Source: a virus. From it: 64,000 nt of DNA. Below, in pieces: positions 6,929-16,539 of the stretch; the stretch's first letter is position 1, and each line of letters begins with the position of its first letter. The stretch covers positions 1 to 64,000 of IMG/VR virus record IMGVR_UViG_3300046460_000148; one strand, 5' to 3'. The notes below the pieces were generated by a model, which was not told the DNA's origin, searched no databases, and was given only the letters and a program-made list of their open reading frames with translations. Position numbers and translations under genes: made by a program.

Positions 6929-8595
6929 CAGCATGGGCCTTTGCCTGCCCGGATTGGGAGGAGCGACTCCTCACCGGGAAATCACTGATCCCGGACCTTC
7001 CGCTAGATGAGAGCGAGGCCCGGCGCGCGGTCTCCATTTTCGACAAGCTTCGTTTGCCTGACGTTCCAGGCCAGCCGCTATTGCGCGACGCCGCCGGCAA
7101 CTGGCAGCGGGATATTGTCCGCGCGATCTTCGGCTCATTGATCGACGGCGTCCGCATGGTGGGCGAAGTCTTTTGCATGGTGCCGAAGAAGAATTCGAAA
7201 ACGACCGGCGGCGCCGCGATCACACTCACCGCTTTCCTGATGAATGCCCGGCCGCGCGCCGAACTGATCTATGTCGGTCCGACGCAGGAAGTTGCTGACC
7301 TCGCCTTTCAGCAGACCGTGGGCATGATCGAGGCCGACGAATACCTCGCGGCGCGCTTTCACGTGGCGCACCACACAAAGACCATCCTGGACCGCCGCAA
7401 CAAGGCCCGGCTGAAGATCAAGACGTTCGACATGAAGGTGATCACCGGCTCAAAGCCGGTCTTCGTCCTCCTGGACGAGCTGCATCTGATGGCGACGATC
7501 AACGGCGCCGCGCGGATTATCGGTCAGATCAGGGGCGGCCTCCTGCCTAACCCGGAGGCGGTCCTGATCATGATCACGACGCAATCGGATGAACCGCCTG
7601 CCGGCGCCTTCAAAGCCGAGCTGCAATATGCCAGGGCAATCCGCGATGGCCGCGTCAAGGGCTCGGTGCTGCCGATCCTCTACGAGTTCCCCGAAGCCAT
7701 GCAGAAGCGGGCGGATTGGCGGGAGCCCGGAAACTGGCCGATGGTCCTGCCCAATCTCGGGCGTTCAATCACCATAGACCGGCTTGTCAGCGACTACAGC
7801 GCGGCGCGGGAAAAGGGTGAAGAGGAAGAACGCCGCTGGGCAAGCCAGCATCTGAACGTCGAGATCGGCGTCGCCTTGCATAGCGACCGCTGGATTGGCG
7901 CCGACTACTGGATGAGCGCAGCGGACCCGGTCATCACTATCGACTCGCTGATTGAAACCTCAGACTGCGTTGTCTTCGGCATCGACGGCGGCGGCCTGGA
8001 CGATCTTTATGGCCTAGCGGCGATCGGCCGGGACAAGGTCACCCGTGATTGGCGCCTATGGACGCACGCCTGGGCTCACACGGACGTCCTCAAGCTCCGG
8101 AAGGAAATTGCCGAGCGCCTTCGGGATTTCGAGCGGGACGGCGATCTGACCATTTGCGAGCACCCGACGCAGGACGTTCGAGACATCGCTGATATCATCC
8201 AACGCGCCCGCGATGCCGGCGTCCTGCCTGAGAAGGCCGGCGTGGGTCTGGACCCGGTCGGCGTCTCCGCAATGGTCGATGAGCTTGCCGTGCGCGGCAT
8301 CACCGGCGAGCAGGTCGTTGCCATTGCCCAGGGCTACCGGCTTTCCGGCGCCGTGTGGGGCATGGAGCGAAAGCTGAAGGACGGCACGCTCTGGCACGAC
8401 GGTTCACCGATGATGGCGTGGTGCGTCGGCAACGCCAAGGTCGAGCAGCGCGGCAATGCCGTGGTCATCACCAAACAAGCATCAGGCAAAGCAAAAATTG
8501 ATCCGCTCGTCGCCGCCTTCGACGCGGCCATGCTGATGAGCCGGAACCCCGAGCCCAAGCGGCAACCGACCTTCCAAATGGTTTTCGTCGGATAA
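6907..8595 (+). CDS. terL: Terminase large subunit
   Basis: 562 residues, the usual length for Terminase_1 (HK97-type). ATPase: Walker A-like MVPKKNSKTTG at about residues 91-101, Walker B VFVLLDELH with D190/E191. The RNase H-like nuclease begins with FGIDGGGLDDLYG (about residue 360), supplying the first metal-binding aspartate. It cuts concatemers and drives DNA into the prohead. Placed directly after the small subunit, as expected. Confidence 0.95.
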   Translation: MGHLAPVTAWAFACPDWEERLLTGKSLIPDLPLDESEARRAVSIFDKLRLPDVPGQPLLRDAAGNWQRDIVRAIFGSLIDGVRMVGEVFCMVPKKNSKTTGGAAITLTAFLMNARPRAELIYVGPTQEVADLAFQQTVGMIEADEYLAARFHVAHHTKTILDRRNKARLKIKTFDMKVITGSKPVFVLLDELHLMATINGAARIIGQIRGGLLPNPEAVLIMITTQSDEPPAGAFKAELQYARAIRDGRVKGSVLPILYEFPEAMQKRADWREPGNWPMVLPNLGRSITIDRLVSDYSAAREKGEEEERRWASQHLNVEIGVALHSDRWIGADYWMSAADPVITIDSLIETSDCVVFGIDGGGLDDLYGLAAIGRDKVTRDWRLWTHAWAHTDVLKLRKEIAERLRDFERDGDLTICEHPTQDVRDIADIIQRARDAGVLPEKAGVGLDPVGVSAMVDELAVRGITGEQVVAIAQGYRLSGAVWGMERKLKDGTLWHDGSPMMAWCVGNAKVEQRGNAVVITKQASGKAKIDPLVAAFDAAMLMSRNPEPKRQPTFQMVFVG

Positions 8596-8614
8596 CACAC
8601 CAGGACCAACAGCG

Positions 8615-10585
8615 ATGAACAGAGCCTATTCAATCCTGACCGTGAAAGCGGTCGAGGACGAGCAGCGCGTTATCCGGGGCACGGCGACGACGCCGACGCC
8701 CGACAGAATGGGCGACATCGTGGAGCCGCTGGGCGTCAAGTTCGCGAACCCGATGCCCCTCCTATGGCAGCACAAGAACGACAAACCGGTGGGCACGGTC
8801 ACCTTCGACAAGCCGACAAAAAACGGCATCACATTCGAGGCCAAGCTTCCGAAGATCGAAGAGGCGGGCGCCCTCAAGGACCGCATCGATGAGGCATGGC
8901 AGTCGCTCAAGGCGGGACTTGTCACCGCCGTGTCGATCGGCTTCCGCGCGCTCGAATACGCCTTCATCGAAGGTTCCGGCGGCATTCATTTTACCGAGAC
9001 CGAAGTCCTGGAGCTGTCGCTGGTCACCATCCCGGCCCAGGCCGACGCAACCATTTCCCAAATCAAGTCGATTGATGCGCCCTTGCTGGCCGCGACTGGC
9101 AAACAGCCAAAGGCGTCAGATCGACCCGTCCCTCCCGGCGTCACGGGAAAACCCAAACCCGTAAACCTGAAAGAGACATCAGCTATGAAGACGCTGGCAG
9201 AACAGATCGCCGCGCTTGAAGCAAAGCGCGCCGCGAATACTTCCCGCATGGAAGACGTGATGCAGAAGAGCATCGAAGAAGGCCGCTCGACCGACGAGGC
9301 CGAGCAGGAGGAGTTCGACACGCTTGGGCAGGAAGTCGATGCAATCGACAAGGACCTCAAGCGCCTGAAGCTTCTGGAAAAGGCGAAGGCCAATTCCGCC
9401 ACCCCGGTCACGCCGAAGGCTGAAACCCAGAAGGAAGGTTCCACCCTCCGCTCTGGCGTGAACGTCAAGAACACCCAGAAGGCCGAACCCGGCATCCAGT
9501 TCGCCCGCATCGCCAAGTGCATCGGCATGGCGAAGGGCAACATGATGCAGGCAGAGCAGATTGCCATCCAGCGCTATGGCGATCAGGACGTGGTCGTGAA
9601 TGCGATCAAGGCCGCCGTCGCAGCCGGCGCCAACGTCAGCGGCAACTGGGCTGAAGACCTCGTCGGCGACACCACTTCGGCGTTTGCCGACTTTGTCGAG
9701 TTCCTTCGTCCCCAGACGATCATCGGCAAGTTCGGCACCAACGGGATTCCCTCCCTCCGCCGGGTGCCGTTCCGCGTTCCCCTGATCGGCCAGACCGCCG
9801 GGGGTGACGGCTACTGGGTAGGCGAAGGGAAGCCGAAGCCGCTGACCGCGTTCGACTTCTCCCGCAACACTCTGGAGCCGCTGAAGGTCGCGAACATCGC
9901 CGTCGTCACAATGGAAGTCCTTCGCGACTCCAGCCCTTCGGCTGAGATGATCGTGCGCGACTCCCTGGCGGCAGCGCTCCGCGAACGTCTCGATACTGAC
10001 TTCATCAATCCGGCCAAGGCCGCCGCTGCTGGCGTGTCCCCGGCCTCGATTACCAATGGAGTCGCCGCGCCGAACTCGGCCGGCAATGATGCGGACTCTA
10101 TCCGTGAGGACATCCGCACCATCTTCGGGACCTTCATCGCGGCCAACAACGCCCCGACCTCGGGCGTGTGGATCATGGCAGCAACGACGGCCCTCTCGCT
10201 GTCGCTGATGCAGAATCCGCTCGGCCAGTCGGAGTTCCCCGGCATCAGCATGAACGGCGGCACGCTGTTCGGCCTGCCGGTGATCGTGTCCGAGTATGTC
10301 CCGACCGTCTCGGCCGGCGGCTATGTCTTCCTCGTCAATGCCCAGGACATCTATCTGGCAGACGAAGGCGGCATCACCCTCGACATGAGCCGTGAAGCCT
10401 CGTTGCAGATGAACGACGCTCCGACCACTCAGGACGCCACGACCGGCACCGGCACTTCGCTGGTCTCGCTGTGGCAGACCAACGCGGTCGGCTTCCTCGC
10501 CGAACGGACTATCAACTGGTCCAAGCGGCGCGCGAGCGCGGTTGCTGCAATCGACACTGTGAATTGGGGCCAGCCCGGCTCCTGA
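8615..10585 (+). CDS. Prohead protease-major capsid fusion protein
   Basis: 656 residues with two parts. Residues 1 to about 165 are an HK97-type S78 prohead protease: LLWQHKND carries the catalytic His, GLVTAVSIGF the nucleophilic Ser, and ELSLVTIPAQADA is the conserved end. From about residue 191 the HK97 capsid starts with a coiled-coil delta domain (MKTLAEQIAALEAKRA...) and continues to the capsid fold. In-frame ATG 9185 is preceded by AAAGAGA, so a separate capsid could be made by internal initiation. The two genes are separate in most relatives. Confidence 0.9.
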   Translation: MNRAYSILTVKAVEDEQRVIRGTATTPTPDRMGDIVEPLGVKFANPMPLLWQHKNDKPVGTVTFDKPTKNGITFEAKLPKIEEAGALKDRIDEAWQSLKAGLVTAVSIGFRALEYAFIEGSGGIHFTETEVLELSLVTIPAQADATISQIKSIDAPLLAATGKQPKASDRPVPPGVTGKPKPVNLKETSAMKTLAEQIAALEAKRAANTSRMEDVMQKSIEEGRSTDEAEQEEFDTLGQEVDAIDKDLKRLKLLEKAKANSATPVTPKAETQKEGSTLRSGVNVKNTQKAEPGIQFARIAKCIGMAKGNMMQAEQIAIQRYGDQDVVVNAIKAAVAAGANVSGNWAEDLVGDTTSAFADFVEFLRPQTIIGKFGTNGIPSLRRVPFRVPLIGQTAGGDGYWVGEGKPKPLTAFDFSRNTLEPLKVANIAVVTMEVLRDSSPSAEMIVRDSLAAALRERLDTDFINPAKAAAAGVSPASITNGVAAPNSAGNDADSIREDIRTIFGTFIAANNAPTSGVWIMAATTALSLSLMQNPLGQSEFPGISMNGGTLFGLPVIVSEYVPTVSAGGYVFLVNAQDIYLADEGGITLDMSREASLQMNDAPTTQDATTGTGTSLVSLWQTNAVGFLAERTINWSKRRASAVAAIDTVNWGQPGS

Positions 10586-10648
10586 TCCTGATCTGGCCGC
10601 GCTCTTAACCGGGCGCGGCCAGTTTTTCACTTTAACGGGAGGCGTGAA

Positions 10649-10795
10649 ATGATCGGCGCAATATCCTTCATTCAGCTTGTCCGGTTCATCGGGTCCGCTA
10701 GCCAATCGGGCGGCAGCACCGTTCCGGCGAACGTGCTGACGCTCAACGGGCAACCCCTCATCCTGAACGGCACTTACCTCGTCCTCGGAGCCTGA
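10649..10795 (+). CDS. Small hypothetical protein, 48 aa
   Basis: MIGAISFIQLVRFIGSASQS at the start, Gly/Ser/Leu rich, preceded by GGGAGG at good spacing, ending one base before the next start. Located between capsid and a structural gene; a minor head component is possible. Not recognised. Confidence 0.55.
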   Translation: MIGAISFIQLVRFIGSASQSGGSTVPANVLTLNGQPLILNGTYLVLGA

Positions 10796-10796
10796 C

Positions 10797-11408
10797 ATGA
10801 GTATCGACATCACAAACCCCGGCGGCAATGAAGCTCAGTTGCAAGCCGCCTTGCGCGGCCTTGTCGGGGGGTGGGTGCCGTTGCAGTCGGGTATTATCAC
10901 GACGCCGCAACTGTTCATCGACGTCGATTTGCCCGAGGGCTTCATTGCCTATCGGCTTTCTTGTGTCGGCCTGTCGATGGATGGCCTCAGCTATCCCTCT
11001 TACGTGCTATCCGATGACGGCGGCGACACCTACCACATCGATAATGATGAGTTCAGCTCGTACATCTATTACGAGGAATACCACGATGGCGGTTCATCCG
11101 CGCCGTTCGCCGGTCAATCGTCCAACGGCCGTGCCCCGCTGACGAGCTTTTGGCTCGCGGAAGGTGACCGATTCGCCATTACCCTGGATATCGATCCAGG
11201 CGCTACCGGAAGCTGGGCCGTCATCTCCTCCCACCTCTGGGCAGCGAACTCGGCGTTGCAGTGGGCGCGTCTTCAGTCCTTTCCGTTTCCCTGGACTGGC
11301 CGAATGAACGCCATGCGCCTCGGTTCGGCGAATGCCTTCGACGCCTCGCCGGTCAGTCGCCACTTTGTCAGCGGTGCCTACAGCCTGTTGGGCATACCGG
11401 CATCATAA
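10797..11408 (+). CDS. Hypothetical head-module protein
   Basis: 203 residues, rich in Tyr/Ser/Gly and beta-prone (DGGDTYHIDNDEFSSYIYYE), with no Cys-rich or membrane segment. Its place directly after the capsid suggests a head decoration or fibre protein. No family recognised. Confidence 0.55.
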   Translation: MSIDITNPGGNEAQLQAALRGLVGGWVPLQSGIITTPQLFIDVDLPEGFIAYRLSCVGLSMDGLSYPSYVLSDDGGDTYHIDNDEFSSYIYYEEYHDGGSSAPFAGQSSNGRAPLTSFWLAEGDRFAITLDIDPGATGSWAVISSHLWAANSALQWARLQSFPFPWTGRMNAMRLGSANAFDASPVSRHFVSGAYSLLGIPAS

Positions 11409-11424
11409 AAAGGAGCTTCCCGCC

Positions 11425-11757
11425 ATGAAATCTCAAGGCTACCTGACCCGCGCCATGCAGTCGTCCGATCCGCGTTATCTTCAGGTGTTGCTTCGGCTCG
11501 GTTATGTCATTCCCTCCGCGCCCATGCCCGGCGGCCAAGCCGCTCCCGCTCCCGCTCCCGCTCCCGCACCCGCCGCAACCGCACCAGCTCCGGAGCCCGA
11601 AGAAACCGAAGAGGAAAAGGAGCTGAAGAAGGTTCGCGACGATTATGAGCGCGTGGCCGGCAAGCGCCCTTATTACGCCTGGGACGCGGCCGAGCTGCGG
11701 CGCCGGATTGCGGACTTCCGGAAAGAGGAAGCGCATTCGCAGGGCAAACAGGGATAA
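11425..11757 (+). CDS. Hypothetical head-module protein with Ala-Pro linker
   Basis: 110 residues. An N-terminal globular part (about 40 residues) is followed by an Ala-Pro repeat linker (APAPAPAPAPAATAPAPEPE) and a charged helical C-terminus. Start 11425 follows a strong AAGGAG. Similar Pro-Ala hinges occur in small phage structural proteins; the role is not known. Confidence 0.65.
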   Translation: MKSQGYLTRAMQSSDPRYLQVLLRLGYVIPSAPMPGGQAAPAPAPAPAPAATAPAPEPEETEEEKELKKVRDDYERVAGKRPYYAWDAAELRRRIADFRKEEAHSQGKQG

Positions 11758-11763
11758 ATCAAG

Positions 11764-13125
11764 GTGCGGCTATTCGGAATCCCCCTCCCGTTTACCGGCG
11801 AGCGCAAGGCGCTATCGTCCGTCACTGAGAACCGCGCCGGCTGGTTCCGTGTCTTCGAAAGCTTCTCCGGCGCGTGGCAGCAGAACATCACGGTCGATCG
11901 CGACCTCGTGCTGTCCTATCACGCGATTTACGCCTGCATGACGCTGATCGCGGCGGACATCTCCAAGCTCCGCATCAAGCTCGTCCAGCAGGACCCCGAC
12001 ACCGGCATCTGGAGCGAAATCAGGAATAACGCCTACACGCCGGTGCTCCGCAAACCGAACCCGTATCAGAACCGCATTCAGTTCCTTGAAAACTGGATTT
12101 TGTCGAAGCTCATTCGCGGCAACGTTTATGTCCTGAAGGTGCGCGACAATCGCGGCGTGGTCACCGGCATGTATGTGCTGGACCCGAACCGGGTCACGCC
12201 GCTGGTCGCTGATAGCGGCGAGGTGTTTTACCAGCTTATGACCGACAATCTGGCGGCGATCGAAAGCGAGATCGTCGTGCCGGCGCGGGAGATCATCCAT
12301 GATCGGATGAACTGCCTGTTTCATCCCCTCGTCGGCGTGTCACCAATCTTCGCGGCCGGCGTCGCCGCCACACAGGGCCTTCGCATTCAGAATAACTCCG
12401 CCAACTTCTTCGGCAACAATAGCCAGCCGGGCGGTATCTTGACGGCGCCGGGCGCGATTTCCGACGAGACGGCGGCCCGGCTAAAGGCCGCCTGGGAATC
12501 CGGCTACACCGGCAAGAATGCCGGCAAGATCGCCGTTGTCGGCGACGGGCTGGAGTTCAAGCAGCTCACGCTGACGGCGGAAGACAGCCAGTTGATCGAG
12601 CAATTGCGCTGGACCTCCGAAGTGGTTTGCTCGGTCTTTCACGTCCCGCCCTACAAGATCGGCGTCGGCCCAATGCCGACCTACAACAATATCCAGTCGC
12701 TGAACGTAGAATATTATTCTCAGTGCCTGCAAAAGCTGATCGAGGACGCTGAGCTGTGCCTCGATGAAGGGCTACAGACAAAAGAGGGGGTCGGCACCGA
12801 GTTTGACCTCAAGGGCCTTCTGCGGATGGACAGCGTCACGCAGATGGAAATGCTGGACAAGGGCATCAAGGCCGGTCTGCTTTCACCCGACGAAGGCCGC
12901 CGCGATCTCGATCTGCCCCCGGTTCCCGGCGGTAACACGCCATACCTCCAGCAGCAAAATTACTCGCTTGCCGCCCTGGCGAAGCGTGATGCCCAGGAGA
13001 ACCCATTCGGCGCATCCAAGCCGGAACCAGCACCGGCAGAAGAACCGGCACCACCGGCGAATGACAATGCAATTGAGGCCGAGGCCCGCGCCGCTCTCAT
13101 CGAACTCTACAAGGGACTCCGCTGA
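11764..13125 (+). CDS. Portal protein
   Basis: 453 residues, GTG start. HK97-type portal pattern: LVLSYHAIYACMTLIAADIS near residue 50, an NPYQNRIQFLENWI segment, and FHVPPYKIG followed by NNIQSLNVEYYSQCL. The C-terminal 50 residues are Pro/Ala rich. It forms the dodecameric entry ring at the head vertex. Unusually, it follows the capsid gene instead of preceding it. Confidence 0.92.
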   Translation: MRLFGIPLPFTGERKALSSVTENRAGWFRVFESFSGAWQQNITVDRDLVLSYHAIYACMTLIAADISKLRIKLVQQDPDTGIWSEIRNNAYTPVLRKPNPYQNRIQFLENWILSKLIRGNVYVLKVRDNRGVVTGMYVLDPNRVTPLVADSGEVFYQLMTDNLAAIESEIVVPAREIIHDRMNCLFHPLVGVSPIFAAGVAATQGLRIQNNSANFFGNNSQPGGILTAPGAISDETAARLKAAWESGYTGKNAGKIAVVGDGLEFKQLTLTAEDSQLIEQLRWTSEVVCSVFHVPPYKIGVGPMPTYNNIQSLNVEYYSQCLQKLIEDAELCLDEGLQTKEGVGTEFDLKGLLRMDSVTQMEMLDKGIKAGLLSPDEGRRDLDLPPVPGGNTPYLQQQNYSLAALAKRDAQENPFGASKPEPAPAEEPAPPANDNAIEAEARAALIELYKGLR

Positions 13126-14432
13126 TGGCCGGTTTCGATTTCGACGGAAAGGCGTTTGGCGTGGAAATCGTCAGCGTCGTGAAGGATTATCTTGAGCGAA
13201 ACCTTTCCCCGGTGATCGTTCGGCTCGATGCGCTGGAAAAGCGCCTGACAGAGCAACCGGCTCCAAAGGATGGAGTCGACGGCAAGGATGGCAAGGATGG
13301 CAAGAACGGCAAAGACGGCGCCGACGCCGATCCGGAGACTGTCGCGGAGCTAGCCCGGCAGAAGATCGCCGGCGAGCTGGCGGAGCTACGGGCGGCGGTC
13401 GATGCCATCCCGCCGGCACCGGAGCTGCCGGACGTGGCCGGAATGATCGAGCACGCCGTCAGCGCCCTTGCCAGCGAAGAGACCGTCGCAGCTATGATCG
13501 AAAAGCGCGTTTCGGAGTTGCCGGAGCCGCCCGCCCTGCCTGAGCTGCCGGATGTCGGCGCAATGATCGAAAACACCATGCTTCCCTATGAGAAAGCCGT
13601 CGAGGCGCTGATTGAAAAGCGCATCGCGGAGCTGCCGCCGCTGCCGGAGCTGCCGGAGCTGCCGGACGTAGATAGCATGATCAAGGCAGCGATCGACGCG
13701 GTTCCCACGGTCGATGAGGTCACTATCCGCAACATGATCGAAGATCAGATCGCGGAGCTGCCGAAGCCGCAGGACGGCAAAAGCGTGACTGTTGAAGACG
13801 TGGCGCCGCTCATTGACGAGCAAGTTGCCAAGGCGGTTGCCGCGATCCCCGTCCCGAAGGACGGCGCACCGGGCAAGGATGGAATCGACGGTAAAGATGG
13901 CGCCCCCGGCAAGGATGGCGTTGGCTTCGCCGGTGCGATCATCGACCGCTCCGGTCACCTGAACATGACCCTCACCGACGGTCAGACACGCGACCTCGGC
14001 CCGGTTGTCGGCAAGGATGGCAAGGATGGCGAGCCCGGCAAGGATGGAGCTCCAGGCAAAGACGGCCTCGGCTTCGAAGAGATGGACGAAGTGCTGGATG
14101 AAGACGGCCGGACCCTCGTCCGCCGCTATTCGCTCAACGATCGGATCAAGGAATACCGTCACAGGCTCGGCATCCCGCTCGATCAAGGCGTCTTCAAGGA
14201 AGGCACTGAATATCAGCGCGGCGACGGCGTGAGCTACGGCGGTTCCTTCTGGATCGCCCAGGGCACGACCACGGACAAGCCGGACGACAAGACCGAGGCC
14301 GGACGGAAGAGCTGGCGGCTTGCCGTCAAGCGCGGCCGGGATGGAAAGGACGGCATCGTGAAAGCCGAAAAGAAGGTGGGGCCGATCAGCGTCGGCGTTC
14401 CTTCAAAGAAGGATAACGGCGATGACGATTAA
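13125..14432 (+). CDS. Collagen-like repeat structural protein
   Basis: 435 residues. Collagen-type Gly-X-Y runs (KDGKDGKNGKDG, GAPGKDGIDGKDG, GKDGEPGKDGAPGKDG) alternate with four helical repeats built on ELPELPDV-M/I and AELPEP segments. The C-terminus has a carbohydrate-binding-like FKEGTEYQRGDGVSYGGSFW stretch that resembles modules attached to phage fibres. Located between portal and connector, so probably a head or neck fibre. Start overlaps the portal stop (TGATG). Confidence 0.75.
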   Translation: MAGFDFDGKAFGVEIVSVVKDYLERNLSPVIVRLDALEKRLTEQPAPKDGVDGKDGKDGKNGKDGADADPETVAELARQKIAGELAELRAAVDAIPPAPELPDVAGMIEHAVSALASEETVAAMIEKRVSELPEPPALPELPDVGAMIENTMLPYEKAVEALIEKRIAELPPLPELPELPDVDSMIKAAIDAVPTVDEVTIRNMIEDQIAELPKPQDGKSVTVEDVAPLIDEQVAKAVAAIPVPKDGAPGKDGIDGKDGAPGKDGVGFAGAIIDRSGHLNMTLTDGQTRDLGPVVGKDGKDGEPGKDGAPGKDGLGFEEMDEVLDEDGRTLVRRYSLNDRIKEYRHRLGIPLDQGVFKEGTEYQRGDGVSYGGSFWIAQGTTTDKPDDKTEAGRKSWRLAVKRGRDGKDGIVKAEKKVGPISVGVPSKKDNGDDD

Positions 14433-14760
14433 GCTGGTCTCCCTGGAGCGGGTCAAAAGCGCCCTCCGCATTGACACCACGATCGATGACGAGCTGCTTG
14501 ACGCCTACATCGCGGCGGCGTCGGCGGCGGTGGTCAATTACCTCAAGGCGCAAGCCGAGGTGTTGCTTGACCTGGATAGCGGCGGTGAAATGCCCTCCGG
14601 CACCGAAGTGCCGGCGGAGATCGAGATCGCAACGATCATCCTTGTCGGGCATTTCTACAAGGAACCGGACGGCGACGCCGAAGGAGCGTTCGAGCGGGGC
14701 TATTTGCCGAAGAAGGTGACGGCCCTCCTCTATCCCTTGCGCGATCCTGCCTTTGCATGA
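14422..14760 (+). CDS. Head-tail connector protein (gp6-like)
   Basis: 112 residues, start MTIKLVSLERVKSALRIDTT and DDELLDAYIAAASAAVVNYL, the usual opening of HK97 gp6/YqbG-type DNA-packaging connectors that sit beneath the portal. Length fits the family. Overlaps the previous gene by 11 bases and the next by 4. Confidence 0.8.
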   Translation: MTIKLVSLERVKSALRIDTTIDDELLDAYIAAASAAVVNYLKAQAEVLLDLDSGGEMPSGTEVPAEIEIATIILVGHFYKEPDGDAEGAFERGYLPKKVTALLYPLRDPAFA

Positions 14761-15383
14761 AGGACAGGCGGCCGGACTGGTTTCCCGATTGGTCCGGGCA
14801 AACGTGCGTCATCGTCGCGTCGGGACCGACCGCGAAGAATGCGCCGATTGATGCCGCAATCGACCGGGCGCGCTTCATCGCTATCAATACCTCGTGGAAG
14901 CTGGCGCCCTGGGCCGACATCCTGTTTGCCTGTGACGCGGCGTGGTGGAACCATTCCCAAGGCTGCAAGGCGTTCAAGGGGATGAAGATCACGACTGACA
15001 AGGTGGCGGCCCGCACCTTCCCGGATATCCGTCTGGTCGAATGCCTGAAGCCGGACGATCGACTGATCCTCAAACCGCTCGGGACGATCGGGTGGGGCGG
15101 TAACAGCGGTTTTCACTGTCTCAATCTCGCGGTGCAGTTCCAATGCGCTAAGATCATCCTTGTCGGCTACGACATGACGCTCACCGGCGGCCTGCATTGG
15201 CACGGGGCGCACCCGGACGGCATGAGCAATCCGAGGTCCGGCAACGTCGAGCGCTGGCGCCGGGCGGTCGATGCAGCGGCAAAGGTCATCAAGCCGCTGG
15301 GCATCAAGGTCATCAACTGCTCGCCGGTTTCGATGCTCCAGAACTATCCGAAAATGACATTCGAGGAAGCGCTGGAAGCATGA
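14757..15383 (+). CDS. DUF115-like / MptE-like glycosyltransferase-fold protein
   Basis: 208 residues. CVIVASGPTAK near residue 17 is a nucleotide-binding loop like the DUF115/motility-accessory and MptE fold; GTIGWGGNSGFHCLNLA and ILVGYDMTLTGG are matching later segments. The family includes enzymes that attach or make activated sugars. First gene of a three-gene GT/methyltransferase cassette inserted in the connector module. Confidence 0.65.
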   Translation: MKDRRPDWFPDWSGQTCVIVASGPTAKNAPIDAAIDRARFIAINTSWKLAPWADILFACDAAWWNHSQGCKAFKGMKITTDKVAARTFPDIRLVECLKPDDRLILKPLGTIGWGGNSGFHCLNLAVQFQCAKIILVGYDMTLTGGLHWHGAHPDGMSNPRSGNVERWRRAVDAAAKVIKPLGIKVINCSPVSMLQNYPKMTFEEALEA

Positions 15384-15982
15384 CGAAGGCGAAGACGGTT
15401 GCTTGTGTCCTCCGCTCTGGGGGCGAATACGCGCCGCACCATGTCACGCGGTTGCGCGATCAGGTCGCGGAGCATTTGCCCGGCACCGAATTCCGCTGCC
15501 TGTCCGACACAAGCGTTTCCGGAGTCGAGTGCATCCCGCTTCGCTACACGTGGCCGGGATGGTGGGCGAAGATGGAGCTTTTCCGTCCGGACCTTCCCGA
15601 TGACTGGCTCTTCTTCGACCTGGACACAAGCATCGTCGGCAGTCTGGCAGACATGGCAGCGGTCGAGGGTCCGGTGATCATGCGCGACGTTTACCGGCCG
15701 GGCGGCTTTCAAAGCAGCGTCATGGCAATCCCGCACGAGATCAAGGCCACGATCTGGAACGCTTTCACGGTCGCGCCGGTGAGCCGCATGCGGTTCGCAG
15801 TCGGCGGAGATCAGGTTTTTCTTGAGCGCTGCAAAGGCGTCGATTGGCGGCTGTGGCAAGACGTTTTGCCCGGTCAATTGTGCTCCTACAAGGTGGACGT
15901 TCGTCGGCTCGGTCGCAAGCCGCGCGGCGTCCGGGCGGTGATCTTCCACGGCAAACCGCGACCTTGGGAGGTAGGATGGTAA
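15380..15982 (+). CDS. Glycosyltransferase, GT-A-like
   Basis: 200 residues. FFDLDTSIVGSL supplies a DxD-type metal-binding motif; VIMRDVYRPGGFQSSVMA and the SRMRFAVGGDQVFLE segment follow the layout of small GT-A transferases. Start overlaps the previous stop (ATGA). Target may be a capsid or tail protein or host surface sugar; this is inference. Confidence 0.7.
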   Translation: MTKAKTVACVLRSGGEYAPHHVTRLRDQVAEHLPGTEFRCLSDTSVSGVECIPLRYTWPGWWAKMELFRPDLPDDWLFFDLDTSIVGSLADMAAVEGPVIMRDVYRPGGFQSSVMAIPHEIKATIWNAFTVAPVSRMRFAVGGDQVFLERCKGVDWRLWQDVLPGQLCSYKVDVRRLGRKPRGVRAVIFHGKPRPWEVGW

Positions 15983-16539
15983 CACCCTTTGCGCAGCGCG
16001 GCGGCGCAATCATCCGCCGCTTGCCACGAAACGCGCGTGTGGTCGAGGTCGGCGTGCTGATCGGCATCTTGTCCGAGTATCTGCTCCGCAACCGGACGGA
16101 TATCACGCTCTATATGGTCGATAGCTGGCTTGAGGCCGACGAACAGCCCGATCAATACCGCGCCACCGGCGACGTGCACGCCAACCACAATCGCAAGATC
16201 GTCCGCGATCATCGCGCCCAGGCGGAGAACCGCGCCCGGCATTTTCACGGTCGCGCGCAAGTCATGGCGGTGCCCTCGCTTGCGGCTGCGACCCGATTTA
16301 ACGACGCCGAACTCGATCTGGTCTTCCTGGATGCTGATCACAGCTATGCCGGCGTCAGCGCCGACATCGCGGCATGGCTGCCGAAGATTAAGCCGGGCGG
16401 CTGGATCGGCGGTCATGATTACGAAAACCCCGATCCGGCGTTCCGTTTCGGCGTCACGGAAGCGGTCGATGAATGGGCCGAGGCGACCGGGCGCAAGATC
16501 GAAACCGACGCCAATTTCACTTGGTTTGCGAGGGTGTGA
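15976..16539 (+). CDS. SAM methyltransferase (Methyltransf_24-like)
   Basis: 187 residues. VVEVGVLIGILSEYLL is motif I; DLVFLDADHSYAGVSADI and KPGGWIGGHDY are the later motifs typical of Methyltransf_24 family enzymes often paired with glycosyltransferases. ATG 15976 follows GGGAGG and overlaps the upstream stop; a longer frame reading from 15844 lacks support. May methylate a sugar added by the two upstream enzymes. Confidence 0.75.
   Translation: MVTPFAQRGGAIIRRLPRNARVVEVGVLIGILSEYLLRNRTDITLYMVDSWLEADEQPDQYRATGDVHANHNRKIVRDHRAQAENRARHFHGRAQVMAVPSLAAATRFNDAELDLVFLDADHSYAGVSADIAAWLPKIKPGGWIGGHDYENPDPAFRFGVTEAVDEWAEATGRKIETDANFTWFARV

Noticed and set aside
9179-10828. 549-codon open frame on the minus strand across the capsid
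   Set aside because: Mirrors codon bias of the capsid gene; no ribosome site, no domain, and the + strand product is a clear HK97 capsid.
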